In this document: positions 24,185-35,764 of the stretch, piece after piece
Numbering within the stretch: position 1 is the stretch's first letter
How the letters are laid out: every line of letters starts with the position of its first letter
NCBI RefSeq assembly: GCF_030247195.1
Contig: NC_080671.1
Coordinates: 83,636,370 to 83,700,369 of the forward strand
Direction of reading: 5' to 3'
Source of the DNA: Topomyia yanbarensis
Lineage: Eukaryota > Arthropoda > Insecta > Diptera > Culicidae
DNA length: 64,000 nt
Notes under the pieces: model-generated
Seen by the model: the letters and a program-made list of their open reading frames with translations, nothing else
The model's database searches: none
Told to the model about the DNA's origin: nothing
Program-made: the position numbers and the translations under genes

Positions 24185-25115
24185 GGACGGCTCAGTCTAT
24201 ATTTCCGGATCCATATAAGCGATCCTTACGAAATTTTGGGACTAAGTTTGTAAAAATCGGCCCAACCATTTCCGAGAAACTGACATGAGTTTGCTAGTTT
24301 TGAAAGATGGCCGCTTTTCCCGGGCCCTTCCGGAACCGTCTATGGTGGTCAATGTAGTCAACGACAGTTCGGTTGGCCGTCAGGGACCTAGAACTGCAAA
24401 TTTAAATTGTTTGACAGATATTTTAGCAAATTTTTTACCTTTTTTGCATTCATCGGGGTATTGGTTTGAATCGGAATTTGCTTTGTGACGGCACGCCACA
24501 ACCCGTAACTCCGGTACCAGAAATCGTATCGGGATGAAATTTAATAGCCATTTACGGGGATAAAATACCTTTCATTTGAAACAAAGTTTAGTCGAATCGG
24601 ACTAACCATATCCGAGAAACCGATGTGACTGTTATTCTGCATTTGGATACTTCCGCCGGGGCTTCCGGAACCGATGATGGTGGCCAATGAAACTTTGAAT
24701 GGCTGTTAGTGACCTAATACTATAAATCGAAGCAGTTGCGGTCATATTTCGGAAAAATTTTCACCTCTATACATTCATTGCAGAATTTATTAAAATCGAC
24801 ATTTTCTGTATGATCGTACTCATCACCCTGTAATTCCGGAACCGGAAGTCGGAAGTCCATTAGAAATTCAATTGCAGCCTATGGGAGCGTTGTACCTTTC
24901 ATTTGAGAATAAGTTTGTCAAAATCGGTTCAGCCATCTTTGAGAAAAATTAGTGACATTTTTGGTCACATACACTCACACAGACGCACATACACACACAC
25001 ATACACACGCACAGACATTTGACGAACTCGACGAACTGAATCGAATGGTATATGTCACTCGGCTCTCCAGGCCTCCGTTAAAAAGTCGGTTTTCGGAGCA
25101 ATTATTGCATTGAGA
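24185..25115 (+). repeat. Interspersed repeat with internal units of about 330 bp and a CA tract
   Basis: Three diverged units share CCGTAACTCCGGAACCGGAA, CCTTTCATTTGA, AAATCGGTTCAGCCAT and a GAGAAA(C) block. The GAGAAA blocks start at 24274, 24614 and 24941, giving periods of 340 and 327 bp. A CA-rich microsatellite (24966-25013) follows, then GACGAACTGAATCGAATGG and a GGCCTCCGT end. The same end occurs inverted at 27.2 and 41.0 kb and direct at 36.2 kb. Non-coding; superfamily unknown to me. Confidence 0.65.
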
Positions 25116-25133
25116 AAGGCAAAAATGACTCCT

Positions 25134-25370
25134 ATCGGCCAACCTCTGAATCGACTCCTGGTCGAGTCCCACCAAGAGTACTTACTCAAATTCGAAGCAA
25201 ATTGGACATGTCTAGCTACCGGACCAACGTACCTGAAGTTTGTATGAGATTGTTCGACAATTTACATGGAGAAAACCCACTAGCTCGCATTTTCGTCACT
25301 AGGTAGCGCTGTATGCATCGTATTATCACTGTAAGTGAAAATAACAAGGTTAATTTAATTGTCTACAGTG
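25134..25370 (+). repeat. Solo arm of the foldback family seen at 28.9 kb
   Basis: CTCCTATCGGCC, GTCCCACCA, TACCGGACCAACGT, CAATTTACATGGAGAAAAC and GTATTATCACTGTAAGTGAA follow in the same order as in the left arm of 28885-29165. Confidence 0.65.
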
Positions 25371-25371
25371 G

Positions 25372-25600
25372 CGTAGCCCCAAACCCCCCCCCCCCCAAAC
25401 CAAAATTAATTGGATTGAAAAAAATAATTGATACTGACGAATTTAATTTAATATTCCACAAAATATTTTTGGAAAAATATTCTCTGATCACTACATTGAG
25501 AACTGTGTTTAAAGCGTCATGAGAACTTTTGGAAAATTGTGGGAAGGGGATCTTGTAACTTATCTCTTAGCCAAAATCCCATAGTTGTCAAATTACTTCA
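25372..25600 (+). repeat. GTGGCGTAGCC repeat with 13-bp poly-C run, copy 1
   Basis: Begins CAGTGGCGTAGCCCC, carries 13 C residues (25384-25396), then AATTGGATTGAAAA and CATGAGAACTTTTGG. Homologous to 28255-28500 and, inverted, to the split copy at 36413-36539 / 39632-39735. Confidence 0.6.
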
Positions 25601-25604
25601 ATGT

Positions 25605-26095
25605 AAAATAAAATAACTGTCTGAATTATTATGAGCTCATTTTTGGAAAGATGCTTCAAAATATGGATTAGAGACAATTTTTCGAATGGGAATCTAAATT
25701 TGAATAGGTTGATTGCATATAAAACATTTCAACATTTGCTGAAAATGTATTTTTTTAGATTGTGTAGAGTTTAGACAACAATTCAATATAGTTAACAACA
25801 AGAATATTATTTAACATTTCAGAAACTAGTTGAAAGCTGATGTAATTTTGTATCTAGCAGGTCAGGATCGGTTTTATGAGCATTGGATTTTTGTTGTATT
25901 ATCGACTATATGAATAGCCTCTTAGCAGGATGCAATGAATGGCGTACTAAAATTTTGTGTGCTACGTACTAGTACTGCAAGTTGTGAGGTTGACTAATGA
26001 AGAAAAGTAAAATTAATGCTCGATAAATTTTTAACGGTCACGATCACATTCATTCGAAACTGCCAAATTTCGATGTTAAATAACATTGAAGAATT
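25605..26095. other. AT-rich spacer
   Basis: No element ends or ORFs recognised. Confidence 0.5.
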
Positions 26096-26097
26096 TC

Positions 26098-26920
26098 AAA
26101 ACGTAAAACTGTTCATCTGCTGATAGAATAATTTTGACGGTTAATCCTCCTAGAAGTAATTATAGAGAAGAATTACTCTTCAAGCAAATTTGAGTCGAGA
26201 CTTAATGTCTCCAGCAAAGTTTTCGAAAGTGCTATTTCAAACAACTTTGTCAAAGACATAAATATCCCACATATTCAGAGTATCGAAATATAGTAGTGGA
26301 AAACCTTTACAACAAGCTATTCTGAAATTACTGTATTTGATAAATCACTTCTGCGGTAATTAAATAATAAATTCACATTGCGTTCAAGGTGCCTTTGAAG
26401 CTTACAAAAAAAAATAAGGGAATTGGATTAAAAACAAATAATTCCCAGGGATTAAAAGGACTCAAAAACACAAAGAGTGATTCCATTTTCAGGAGCTAGC
26501 ATCAATTCGGCGCAAGCTTAGTCCGCCCACCAAGTTAGTGTCGGATTCTGATGAGAAGAAGTCGAAACGCAAGTTTCAGTTCCATCCATCCATAATTTAG
26601 TTATAGGTTTTGTGTTCTCAACTCGCAATGATTGTTTCAAACAATTTTATCCGTAGCGCAGAAAAAAATAGTTTTCACCTAAATTTTTCTTCATTAAGGA
26701 GAAATATAGCATGCCCAGTCTATTTACATCTCTATATGTTGAATTCATGTAGCCTTCATATTTTCAACAAAATTGTTTGAAATGACATTATCAAAAACTT
26801 TGCTGAAGGCACCATGTCTCTTAATATTTTTGAAAAATTAATTCACCATAATTACCTCTATGAGAATTAATCACTAAAATTTCTATATCAAAGCAGGTGC
26901 TGTTTTATGTTGATAACTTC
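26098..26920. mobile_element. Inverted-repeat element of about 820 bp (arms of about 160 bp)
   Basis: 26100-26260 and 26757-26915 are diverged inverted copies: CAAACAACTTTGTCAAAGAC with AGCAAAGTTTTCGAAAG on the left against AACAAAATTGTTTGAAATG with AAAACTTTGCTGAAGG on the right. The central part holds a smaller repeat at 26485-26610. A related single arm lies at 27820-27960. Confidence 0.55.
26485..26610 (+). repeat. Repeat with CTGATGAG...CGAAAC core, copy 1
   Basis: AAGCTTAGTCC, AAGTTAGTGTCGGATTCTGA and GTCGAAACGCAAG align with 57795-57900. The core resembles the conserved half of a hammerhead ribozyme, but the closing stems are not convincing (see findings). Confidence 0.5.
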
Positions 26921-27169
26921 CCGAAGTTGCCAAACCTTCAAAGTCTAGGATTATTATATTAGGTGCTCTTGAACGTTGAAATTTTTTTAGATCATTTATC
27001 CCACTTTAAAAGATCGCAATTTTGACTTCATTGACATTTTATACAAGAAAATAATCTATAGAGGTTTGAAAACTGTTCCATGTTGATCCTTCTTGTTTGT
27101 AGACTGGAATGACATCTGTTAGACTACTTATGTTTTTGAGTTTTCAATAATTTATTAAACTCATATTAA

Positions 27170-27720
27170 ATTTTAGCTTTTTACATTTCTTATAAAAGAA
27201 ATGTATAGAATTCGCTCAAACTTTCAAGATTTTTTCCGAGGCCCGGAGGGCCGAGTCTTATATACCAATCGACTCAGCTCGACGATTTGGGACAATGTCT
27301 GTGTGTGTGTGTGTGTCTGTGTGTGTGTGTGTGTGTATGTAACGGACAAATTCTCATTCGTGTTTCTCAGCAATGGCTGAACCGATCTTATCCAAACCAA
27401 TTTTAAATGAAAGAACTAAAAAACAGTATGAACGCTATTAATTTGTTTTTGATTCTGATGTTCAGTTTTTAAGATATGAATGTTTGAATGCGTAAAAATG
27501 GCGTTTTTTGCAGTTTTTTAAAATTATCTGCTGAAATTGACAATATAGATTAACAATTTATATGTTTTTAGACAGCTTTAACGAATACCTTTCGAACAAG
27601 CTATAGATTGTTGAAATCGGACTATTATCAAAAGAGATATTTAACATTAAATGCGGACGAAAGATTTTTATCATTTCCCATTGCCAGAAATATGACCAAA
27701 AACATGTAATCTATTATTAA
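27170..27720 (-). repeat. CA/GT-bearing interspersed repeat, inverted copy
   Basis: Starts TTACATTTCTTATAAAAGAA, then GAGGCCCGGAGGGCCGAG, CAATCGACTCAGCTCGACG, a GT tract (27301-27340) and CAGCAATGGCTGAACCGATC. It continues to CTATAGATTGTTGAAATCGG. Same family as 24185-25115 read on the other strand, and the intact counterpart of the interrupted copy at 40985-42490. Confidence 0.65.
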
Positions 27721-27819
27721 CGCCAAAACGGCTTATTTTAGGTCAATAGTATCTTCGGAGAATTTAATGGAGGAAATATGCTCTTTCTTTTGGTATTGTG
27801 CTTTTGCTGATTAATCCCT

Positions 27820-27960
27820 CTATGAGTGAGATATTTTCACAAATTTTCTTGGAAGTGATTATAACGAAATGATGCCTTCAGCAAATTTGTAGCTCTTACT
27901 TTTGCGAATAACTTTACTGAAGACTTCAAATATCTATTTTGAATACTTTAAAAGTTATGG
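27820..27960 (+). repeat. Arm-like copy of the 26.1-kb inverted-repeat element
   Basis: TTAATCCCTCTATGAG, AGTGATTATAACGA and CCTTCAGCAAATTTG parallel the left arm at 26144-26230. Confidence 0.4.
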
Positions 27961-28254
27961 CTTGTTGTTTGTGGATTACTCTTCGTCGCCTATTTATTGT
28001 TCAATATAGTAATAATCCATTGAAATAAGCCAAACATTATTTCGATAAATCGAATTTTGTATTTCATTTTTCTATCTACAACCGCTAGAAATAATCACCG
28101 AACATTTCCAAGTTGTCTGGAAGGAACTTGATAACTTATCAGTGCAAAAATGTTCATTTGTGCAAACCTTCTGACTGCAATTTTTCTAACTCATGACCAT
28201 CGGATCGATCTGAAACCTTTCGGAAAATGAAAAGCGAAATAAAAAACTCCAAGC

Positions 28255-28500
28255 AACGGCGTAGCCAAGAGAAGGTTTTGGGGTTTAACACCATACAGCG
28301 CCCCCCCCCACCACACCAAAAAAAAATATTGGATTGGAGTTGAAAATTTATTGATGCAAACTGATTTAATTCAATATTACAATAACATTATCTGATCCGT
28401 AGATTGATAACCTGTTGTTGTAAACATCATGAGGACTGTTGATAAATTGTCGGAATGGGGTCCTGATATGTAACTGATCTATTGGTCTTGATTTCACAGT
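28255..28500 (+). repeat. GTGGCGTAGCC repeat, copy 2 (empty-site reference)
   Basis: GGCGTAGCC, a nine-C run, ATTGGATTGGAGTTGAAAA, GATTTAATTCAATATT and CATGAGGACTGTTG match copy 1. Around 28380-28400 it preserves uninterrupted the site that carries a 3.1-kb insertion in the copy at 36.4 kb. Confidence 0.6.
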
Positions 28501-28884
28501 TGTCTAATAGCATCAATATCAAATTCCTGCCTGAAAACATTCGAATAGAAAATTCCAGAGTTCTGTAATCAATCATAATCCTCAGATTTATTTTCAAATT
28601 TTCAGCTTTTTTCCTACACAATATTACGAAAGCTTATTAAACAATTTTTCGTAATAATTTTGTGAAAATTATAAACTATTTGAAATTTTTTAATAGTTTT
28701 ATTTTTTATTTAACCGTGATTTTTTAATTAATAGTGACCATCGCTTCACAACGTAGTCTATTTTTCATGGCTTGCGGTGAGCACGATCTCTCGAATTGCT
28801 GAACTGAAAATTATGGAATAGAAATTAATTTTTAGTATTCTTTACAGACCCGCTGGTGCCCTAAGACAATTTCGCTAGATTTTT

Positions 28885-29630
28885 AGAGCACTGTGCACTA
28901 GACTGCCCAGAAAAATGATGAATTTTTGAAAACTCAATCGGCCCTCCCCTGAGTCGATTCCTAGTCCCACCAGAAGTACTTGTACCAAATTTGAAACAAA
29001 TCGGACAAGTCTCACTACCGGACCAACGTGCCTGAAGTTTATATTGGATTTTTCAACAATTTACATGGAGAAAACTCACTAGCTCGTATTTTCGCCGCTA
29101 GGTGGCACTGTATACATCGTATTATCACTGTAAGTGAAAATAAGAAAGATATTTTAATTATCTACAACTTTGTCGAAGACTGCTAGTAAATCCGGCTATG
29201 TTAAAAGAAGTTATTAATCTTTTAACGAAGTGATGTCTGAGTCAGTTTTGCATGGGGCCTAGCAGTGCATGGTTGTGTATCAGTACTCGAGTCCCGCGAA
29301 CTATATATTTTTGTGAAATAATCGTTAAGTTTAGCTCAAAGGTATGTTCAGAAGAAGTTGTAGACAATTCAATTATCCTTCTTTTTTCACTTACAGTGAT
29401 AATACGAAGCATACAGTGCCACCTAGCGGCGAAAATGCGTGCTGGTGGGTTTTCTCCATGTAAATTGTTGAAAATTCCCATACAAACTTCAGGCCCGTTG
29501 GTCCGGTAGTTAGACTTGTCCGATTTGCTTCAAATTTGGTGCAAGTACTCCTGGTGGGACTAGGATTCGACGCAGAGGTGGGCCGATAGGGGTCATTTTT
29601 TTCCTGTCACCCTACTGTGTACCCAGTGCA
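28885..29630. mobile_element. Foldback element of about 745 bp with arms of about 250 bp
   Basis: The left arm (about 28885-29165) and right arm (about 29362-29630) are inverted copies: CTACCGGACCAACGTGCCTG against CAGGCCCGTTGGTCCGGTAG, and CAATTTACATGGAGAAAACT against GGTTTTCTCCATGTAAATTG. The unique centre is about 195 bp (29166-29361) and contains GTCTGAGTCAGTTTTGCATG. Frames of 79 and 85 codons lie antiparallel over the right arm and are not genes. Confidence 0.7.
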
Positions 29631-29886
29631 TTAACGCAAGTGACGGAAGGTTATCGAAAAGTTTCGTGAAAATGAAAGTTCCAGTAATGATGATGATTTT
29701 CCCAAACGGTTCGTTTTCGCGAGGTTTTTATTTGTTCTTTGGCATTAGGATTAGTGATAATAATTCAAATCAAGAATACTACTGGGAAGTCACCTTTAGA
29801 AAAAGTCGATGTCGAAGTAAAATTTGAAACTATGCACGCATGTACTTCAGAGATAGCGTAATATCAGGAGCTGCGATTTCATTTCA

Positions 29887-30542
29887 ACGCTTTTTTGTGA
29901 AAAGGGCGATACTTACAAATGTAAACATAGGGCTTTTTTCTTACATGCGAATGAGGGCTTTGAAACGCAACAAATTAACCTAAAAAGTTTGATTCTACGA
30001 TATTTCTTTCTCAAACTACAGCAAAAAATACAACGGGCGAAACTGTATTTTTGTTTGTTTATTTAAAGTTTCGCCCTCCACGCTCCATGCAAACAAACAG
30101 GGCGATACTTTTTTTGCTAGCAGTTTAGAGGCGAAACTGTTATTTTCGTATTTTTTTAGGATTATCAAACTGATACCAGCTGTAAATAGTAACAATGATC
30201 TCTATTGAAAAAACCCGGACGAAATCGGTGGTGTAAAACGTTAGTTATTGTAAAAAAACGTAAGGGCGATACTTCAATGCTGATAGATGGGACCGAAAAA
30301 GTAAACAATCGCCAAAGGGCCAATACTATCATTTTGTCAATTTCAATAGCAAAAACAAATTTTAATTTAATAATTTCAAATACTTTATGAAGTTTTGGGT
30401 TTCGATCACTGAATCATGCAATCTAGGATGTCAAAAACACAATAGTTCTTAAATAGGAAATAAAACCAAGTCTGGAAATATTCACTGTTGATTTTCTTTG
30501 AACGGTATCACTGCTAGTAACGCCCTTTTCAAGAAAAAGCGT
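29887..30542. mobile_element. TIR element of about 656 bp with repeated GGCGAWACT motifs
   Basis: ACGCTTTTTTGTGAAAAGGG at the left and CCCTTTTCAAGAAAAAGCGT at the right are inverted copies with two mismatches. Inside, GGCGATACT or GGCGAAACT occurs at 29904, 30035, 30100, 30130 and 30264, plus the complement at 30067. Clustered sub-terminal motifs like these are typical transposase-binding arrays. No clear target duplication. Confidence 0.5.
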
Positions 30543-30544
30543 CG

Positions 30545-31015
30545 ATTTCTTAGTTCTCAGTCGCGTTGGAAATTTGAGTAAAATATAAACTTCAAATCGA
30601 TTAAAAAAAAATCGTTTTTTTTGTTTCAGTACAATATATAACCCCTTTAGGAAAATTCAGTTTTCCCACCACAATATAGATATTTTATTAACAGAGCATT
30701 AACAATAATTCGTTGGTATGTCTATTTTATGGGCCATTTTTTCGCTTTCCCATTGATTTGGTTTGAGATTTCTAGCACTGATGTTGTCCTATGCTGATTT
30801 GAGCGATTCTCTGAGTCCTGCCACTATCCCATGTAGTATGTGTTATCAAAAACATCGCGAAGCATCAAGTTCTAAATGCTCTCAAACGATATAATATCCG
30901 AAGAGTGATAAGAGTTATAAGAAATGTCTCATCACACTATTAGGTGGATTAAACACGTTTTTTCTAAAAATTTGCGATTCTCATCAAAACCCCCTCCAAA
31001 CCAAATTTCTGACTA
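30545..31015. other. AT-rich spacer
   Basis: Nothing recognised apart from a CAAAACCCCCTCCAAACCAA piece at 30985-31010 that recalls the GTGGCGTAGCC family. Confidence 0.4.
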
Positions 31016-31019
31016 CACC

Positions 31020-31430
31020 ACTGATTGTATACAACTTTATCGAAGGCTGCAAGTCAATCCGGCTTTGCTAAAAGAAGCTATCAAACTTTTAGCAAAGCGT
31101 TGTCTGAGTCAGTTTTGCATGAGACACCGCAGTGCATGATTGTGTATCAGTACTCGAATCCCACGAACTAAACATTTTAGTGAAATAGTGGTTAGGTTTA
31201 GCTCAATAGCATGTTCAGAAGAATTATAATAAATAATATGAGTCATGTTTTGGTTAGAAAAATTTAGTTCCACCTGTTACCACATGGAGGGCGCCCACAC
31301 TAACTTTTCAGCTTGTTCGATTTGCTTCAAATTTGGAGCAAGTACTCTAGGTGAGACAAGGAATCGACTCAGGGGTGGGCCGATTGAGTTTTCCATAATT
31401 CATTATTTTTCTGGGCAGTCTAATGATTTT
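31020..31430. repeat. Right half of the 28.9-kb foldback family
   Basis: Centre and right arm match 29150-29600: GTCTGAGTCAGTTTTGCATG, GTGTATCAGTACTCGA, TTCGATTTGCTTCAAATTTG and GGGTGGGCCGATT. It ends with TTTTTCTGGGCAGTCTAATG, which pairs with the outer end of the left arm at 28904. A segment of the arm (Met-Glu-type codons at 31270-31310) differs. Confidence 0.6.
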
Positions 31431-31434
31431 TCTT

Positions 31435-34400
31435 CGACAGTGCATATGGAGCATGTCACAGACTTAACCACAGAGCGATTACAGTTACCGTTACGAAGAT
31501 GTTTTGCTAGGCGAGGACGGTCATTGGATATGTATTCCGTTAACGGTACAAATTTTGTCGGAACTAAGAACCAATAGCGGGAGCTCTTCACTGTTTGGAG
31601 AAAGTCCAGCCAACCGTTGTCGGTTATGGGGAATGAAGGGGTTAAATCGGTATCTGTTTAGACATGTTGAATTAAATTTGAATTCTTGTGTTCTTCCCAC
31701 TACACCGCGATGATTAGTGCCGGAACCGGAACAGCATCAGAAGAGGGAATAAGAGCTACTCCTACTGAGCTGAATTGCCGAAAGGGATCTACAAAATTTG
31801 ATGTGCAACAATGTAACGAAACTCCAACTCAAATCCACGTTAAAATGAACGTATGCCACACAGCCATAGCGAAATGCATCCTCGGAAGATCGCAGCATCG
31901 AACCGAAAAAAGGCGGAAACCCCCGGTAATGACCGTGGAATATCTAAACCGGCCCTTATCCAATGACGGCACGCTCTGTGGCAGAGATCATTTCTCCGCC
32001 AGCCCAAAATGCAGCATTAAATTCGCATTAAATCCCATTCATCAAACACTTTTCCCCATATGTACATGTACAGCTTGCAGTAAAGGCGTCCCAGCAGCCA
32101 GAAGTCACCACTGCAGTGGTTCGTTTCAGGTGAAACGGCCGAAGACAATGATTGATTAAGCTTCAGCGAGATGCGAACTGATTGTGGAAAGTTGGCACTG
32201 GGAAAGCTGATTCGCGATGGCTGCAGTCAGGGGTGCAACGAACTGTGCATTCAATTTAGACCATTTGTGGTCCTATATTTTGACTGTAATTATAGTGCTT
32301 TTGGGATGGTTTAACCTCTGCGATAATCTGTTCTTTAATCAGTCATTTGGGCAATACATTATTTTCAGACAGCTTGCTCCTTTTTGTAAGGGGATAAGCT
32401 AACCGGATCAACATAGAAATTTACTACTGTGATTCTGGCAATCTACAGAGGCTCCGGTTTCATGAAAAACCAAGAAAATTGTATCTTCACGCGTAGTGTC
32501 AGCAGTATTTTTCTATATAAATGGCAACGATTACACCATGAACAAAAAGTACCAAAGTCCAAAAAACCATGCATATAATTATTTTTACTTGAACAGTGAC
32601 CTATATACAGCGAGCCAAAAAAAAAATCCTATACGCAAAAATTTTATTTTCATTATCATCGATTGGACCTCTTTTTTTGCAGCCCAATTAAAGAAAGTCA
32701 CTCACGTCATGCAAGCCATTTGGTAGATTGTCGATCCGCCGTGCCGCGCCACCCGTCTGACGCAAATCGACTGTTGCTAACGTTCACGTTATCACAATTT
32801 GTGACACCCATAATGAACCGCGCGAATATTTGCGTACGGAATGGACTTTCCGTTTCAACTTCCACTTCGAACGGGTCAGTGGATATAAAATTCCGTTTAA
32901 TATCATCATCGGATTGGGTAAGCATATATACAAACGGCAATAAGTGTATATATGCATATTGGTGCTGTTGCATTCGGAACCGCGAAACCGGTTCGCCCAG
33001 CCTCGGTTTAGAATGTGACTAATTTTTTACGAGCGATATTAAATTAAGTTTTCATTGATCATTTTCCGAACGACTAACATATCGCCGGAAACACACTTTT
33101 TTCGGGTCTTAATAGAGATACTGTCTCGGCAACGGCGGGACCCTACCGTTTTTGGTGCTATCGGGTTCGCTGGGCACTGGCTGAAGATGTCGTTTGATGG
33201 TTTATTTGAAATTCTAGTCCATACTGGAATGTTTCGATAGCTTTGCATACAGTATAATATTCGCGAAATGCATATGGGAAGTACTCATTAGCGTTCTGGG
33301 GCATAAGTTCAAAAAAGCATAAATCTTAGTGAATCTTTCCAATTGTTTTCTGAATCGTAAAAAGTAAACATTGTTAAACAAATTTAATTCATTTGAAAAA
33401 AAAAGATTTCAAAAATTATTATTCCTTGTAAGATCTCCGACATGGTAACATTTGACTATTTAACCAATGAAACATTTTACAAAATTCCTTAGATTGCCCA
33501 TTGATCTCCTCATTACGCCACTGCCAAACCGACCTACTTCGAGAAAGCTTATATTGTTCCATAAATCCCATTTCGAAACCGAATTTGAATAAAATCGATA
33601 TCGATCATCGAAATGACGCGCACGCGCGTGTTCGACGGAAAAGTTGTGCGATTGTTTCCCCCGGAATGATTGATCTTTACGATTGTGAATGGATGTGGGT
33701 ATCCCCTCGGAAAAGGGTACCAGTCTGTGATCTAACTTCAGAAGTTCACCGCTAGTTTATGAGGGAACAACCGACTGCGGCTCGGATTAGCGGTACCGTT
33801 GTTGGCTTGAAGTAAAATAAAGTATTAGAAAAAAGAACAATAAGACAACCTCACGAAGAATGCAAAATTTGACATAAATTTGTTGATCAAGGACATTATG
33901 AACTACCCTGCCCAGAAACCACTGAAGATAGCTCATCTATCAAAATAAATTCCACCATGCAATCGGTCGCCAAATATGTGGTTGCTGTTCAGGCAATAAT
34001 GACAACTGAAAAAGCTACATGAAGTACAAAAAGCTAAGAAGTACATCTAATTGCGAACATAAAGGCAGTAGCTATGATGATGACACGGTCGGGCACGACA
34101 ACGGGAGAGACACGAATGCCCCCAAGAAGTGATTAGCGAGGAAACAAATATATATCCGCTGCGAAGAAAAATCTCCGCGCGCTGTTGCAAATCGGGCTCA
34201 CGGAATTGTACTTTTTTACCCTTAATCAGTTTTCCACGTAGAACAACTCTTTTGTTTTCGATATGGGGGTGCACTTTGTTTTCGGGGGGTGTTTTGGGGA
34301 CAAAACACCTCCCGAAATATTTCATTCATTGAAAAAATTTATAAGTTCGTCAAAAAAGTTTTAAATAGAATTCTTAAAGTTCCTTTTCAAACATGTTATC

Positions 34401-34565
34401 TTCTGAGAACATTTTTTAAGTCACTTCTAGCGAAAATTGGCGACAGACTTCGGCACCTACTGGTATGCCCGTTGAGTAGGTTAGGTCCACCGCCGAGACG
34501 AATTGGCGCATTGAACGGACATCGGCACCGAGGAAAATTTCACCACCGCACAGTGCAAACGGTTA
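31435..34565. other. Mixed GC-richer DNA without assignable gene
   Basis: 31.69-32.16, 32.7-33.25 and 33.5-34.3 kb are GC-richer and low in recognisable repeats, so they may be host single-copy DNA. The longest frame, 157 codons at 31686-32159, has no domain, signal peptide or compositional hallmark. A GGTAAGCATATAT donor-like string at 32915 is isolated. I do not call an exon here. Confidence 0.4.
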
Positions 34566-34770
34566 TCGGTATCGGGAGAAATTCCGTCGCCAGAGAACTC
34601 TCAGTCGTTTGACCGTTCCGGCGGTTTCACCGCCAAATAATATCCGAGATGATCTCGATAAAGCTGGGAGCTAAATGGCTCAAGAAAGCGGGTATCAGTG
34701 TCGGGAGAAGTTCCTCCATCTGGGAACTCTCAATGGGAATGGTGTGAATTCACCGCTTGGGGCTATCCGA
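34566..34770. repeat. Diverged tandem duplication of about 129 bp
   Basis: TCGGGAGAAATTCC (34572) and TCGGGAGAAGTTCC (34701) are each followed by GAACTCTCA, then TTCACCGC and AT(A)TCCGA at matching distances. Confidence 0.45.
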
Positions 34771-34774
34771 AATA

Positions 34775-35090
34775 GGGCATTGCTAAAAAAATCATTCATT
34801 TTTAAATGCTAAAAGTCTCCCGTCTGCCATATTGTGACAATTGTCAAAGTAAGCTTAGATGCCAAATTTCACATTATTTGGTTAATCTTAGACCCCCACC
34901 CATTTTGCTTGAATTTTTTGACATTGGTACTATGGGAAAATATGGAGGAAAAATCTAATAAATGTATAAATTAAAAGTACTCGGCAAATTATAATTCATT
35001 CCTTTTTTAGGAAATAACCTTAATATTTGAACTGATATATATCACTTTTTCGAAAAATATGGCAACTGGGACATATTGTTCCCAAAATCT
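34775..35090. other. AT-rich spacer
   Basis: Nothing recognised. Confidence 0.5.
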
Positions 35091-35099
35091 CTTATTTTT

Positions 35100-35760
35100 A
35101 AAAAGTTTTATATTCTGTGATGCAAATCATTCATATTTTTCAGTTATTTTAATGTAAAAAATCTCAGAAATCGAACGAAACCTTCAACGATTTTTGTCCG
35201 AATACGAGAAGTTGGGGCTATAGGGCCTTTTGTCATTCTTCTTAAATGTGATCATATTCCCGTGCATATACCTCTATTATTCTTCAATGAGTTTTCATAA
35301 AACGTGCCTTGTTGAATGGCGAATGACCCACAGAGGTTAAAGCCACAAATAAACTACAATAACAACAATAACGTGCCTTGTTGATCTTGGAAAAAATCTC
35401 ATAAACAAAATAAAAATAGCATCTTTACCGGTAAAATTCAGAAACATCAATTTCTTTCAAATTCAGTCCAGAAACGAAAGGTTTTTCATTAAATTTCCTA
35501 ATTCTTAAAAAATACGGGAAATTGGGGTTTTGATGCAGCTTTGCAGTTTTTCGAATGTAAAAAATTTAAGGAAACGAATGGAACATTTACGACCTTTGTC
35601 CAAATACGAGTAGTTGGGGTTCTGGAGCATTTTGGCATACAACCGATTTTCATAAAATTTGCCTTGTTGAACATGTAAAATTCTCAGGGACGAAATAGAA
35701 ATATACGCCATGCATGAAAAATTCAGAAACGTTAGAGTTTTTGACATTTAATCTCGATTC
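35100..35760. repeat. Diverged tandem repeat pair
   Basis: GTCCGAATACGAGAAGTTGG (about 35195) and GTCCAAATACGAGTAGTTGG (about 35598) are each followed by a GCCTTGTTGA block and TTCAGAAAC. The period is about 403 bp, of which 69 bp is the retroposon insertion in the first unit, giving about 334 bp originally. Confidence 0.5.
35316..35369 (+). mobile_element. 54-bp 5'-truncated retroposon tail with 15-bp target duplication
   Basis: AACGTGCCTTGTTGA occurs exactly at 35301-35315 and 35370-35384. Between them lie 54 bp ending in an A-rich ACAATAACAACAAT tail, preceded by GGTTAAAGCCACAAATAAAC, which resembles the 3' end of mosquito LINE/SINE families. The unit at 35.65 kb has no such insertion. 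This is target-primed reverse transcription product size at its minimum. Confidence 0.75.
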
Positions 35761-35764
35761 CACA

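Noticed and set aside
24966..25013. CA tract as an independent simple repeat of interest
   Set aside because: It is an integral part of the interspersed repeat family and recurs at the same position in other copies.
31686..32159. 157-codon plus-strand ORF as a host gene
   Set aside because: No recognisable motif, no splice context and composition like the flanks. Cysteine content looks chance.
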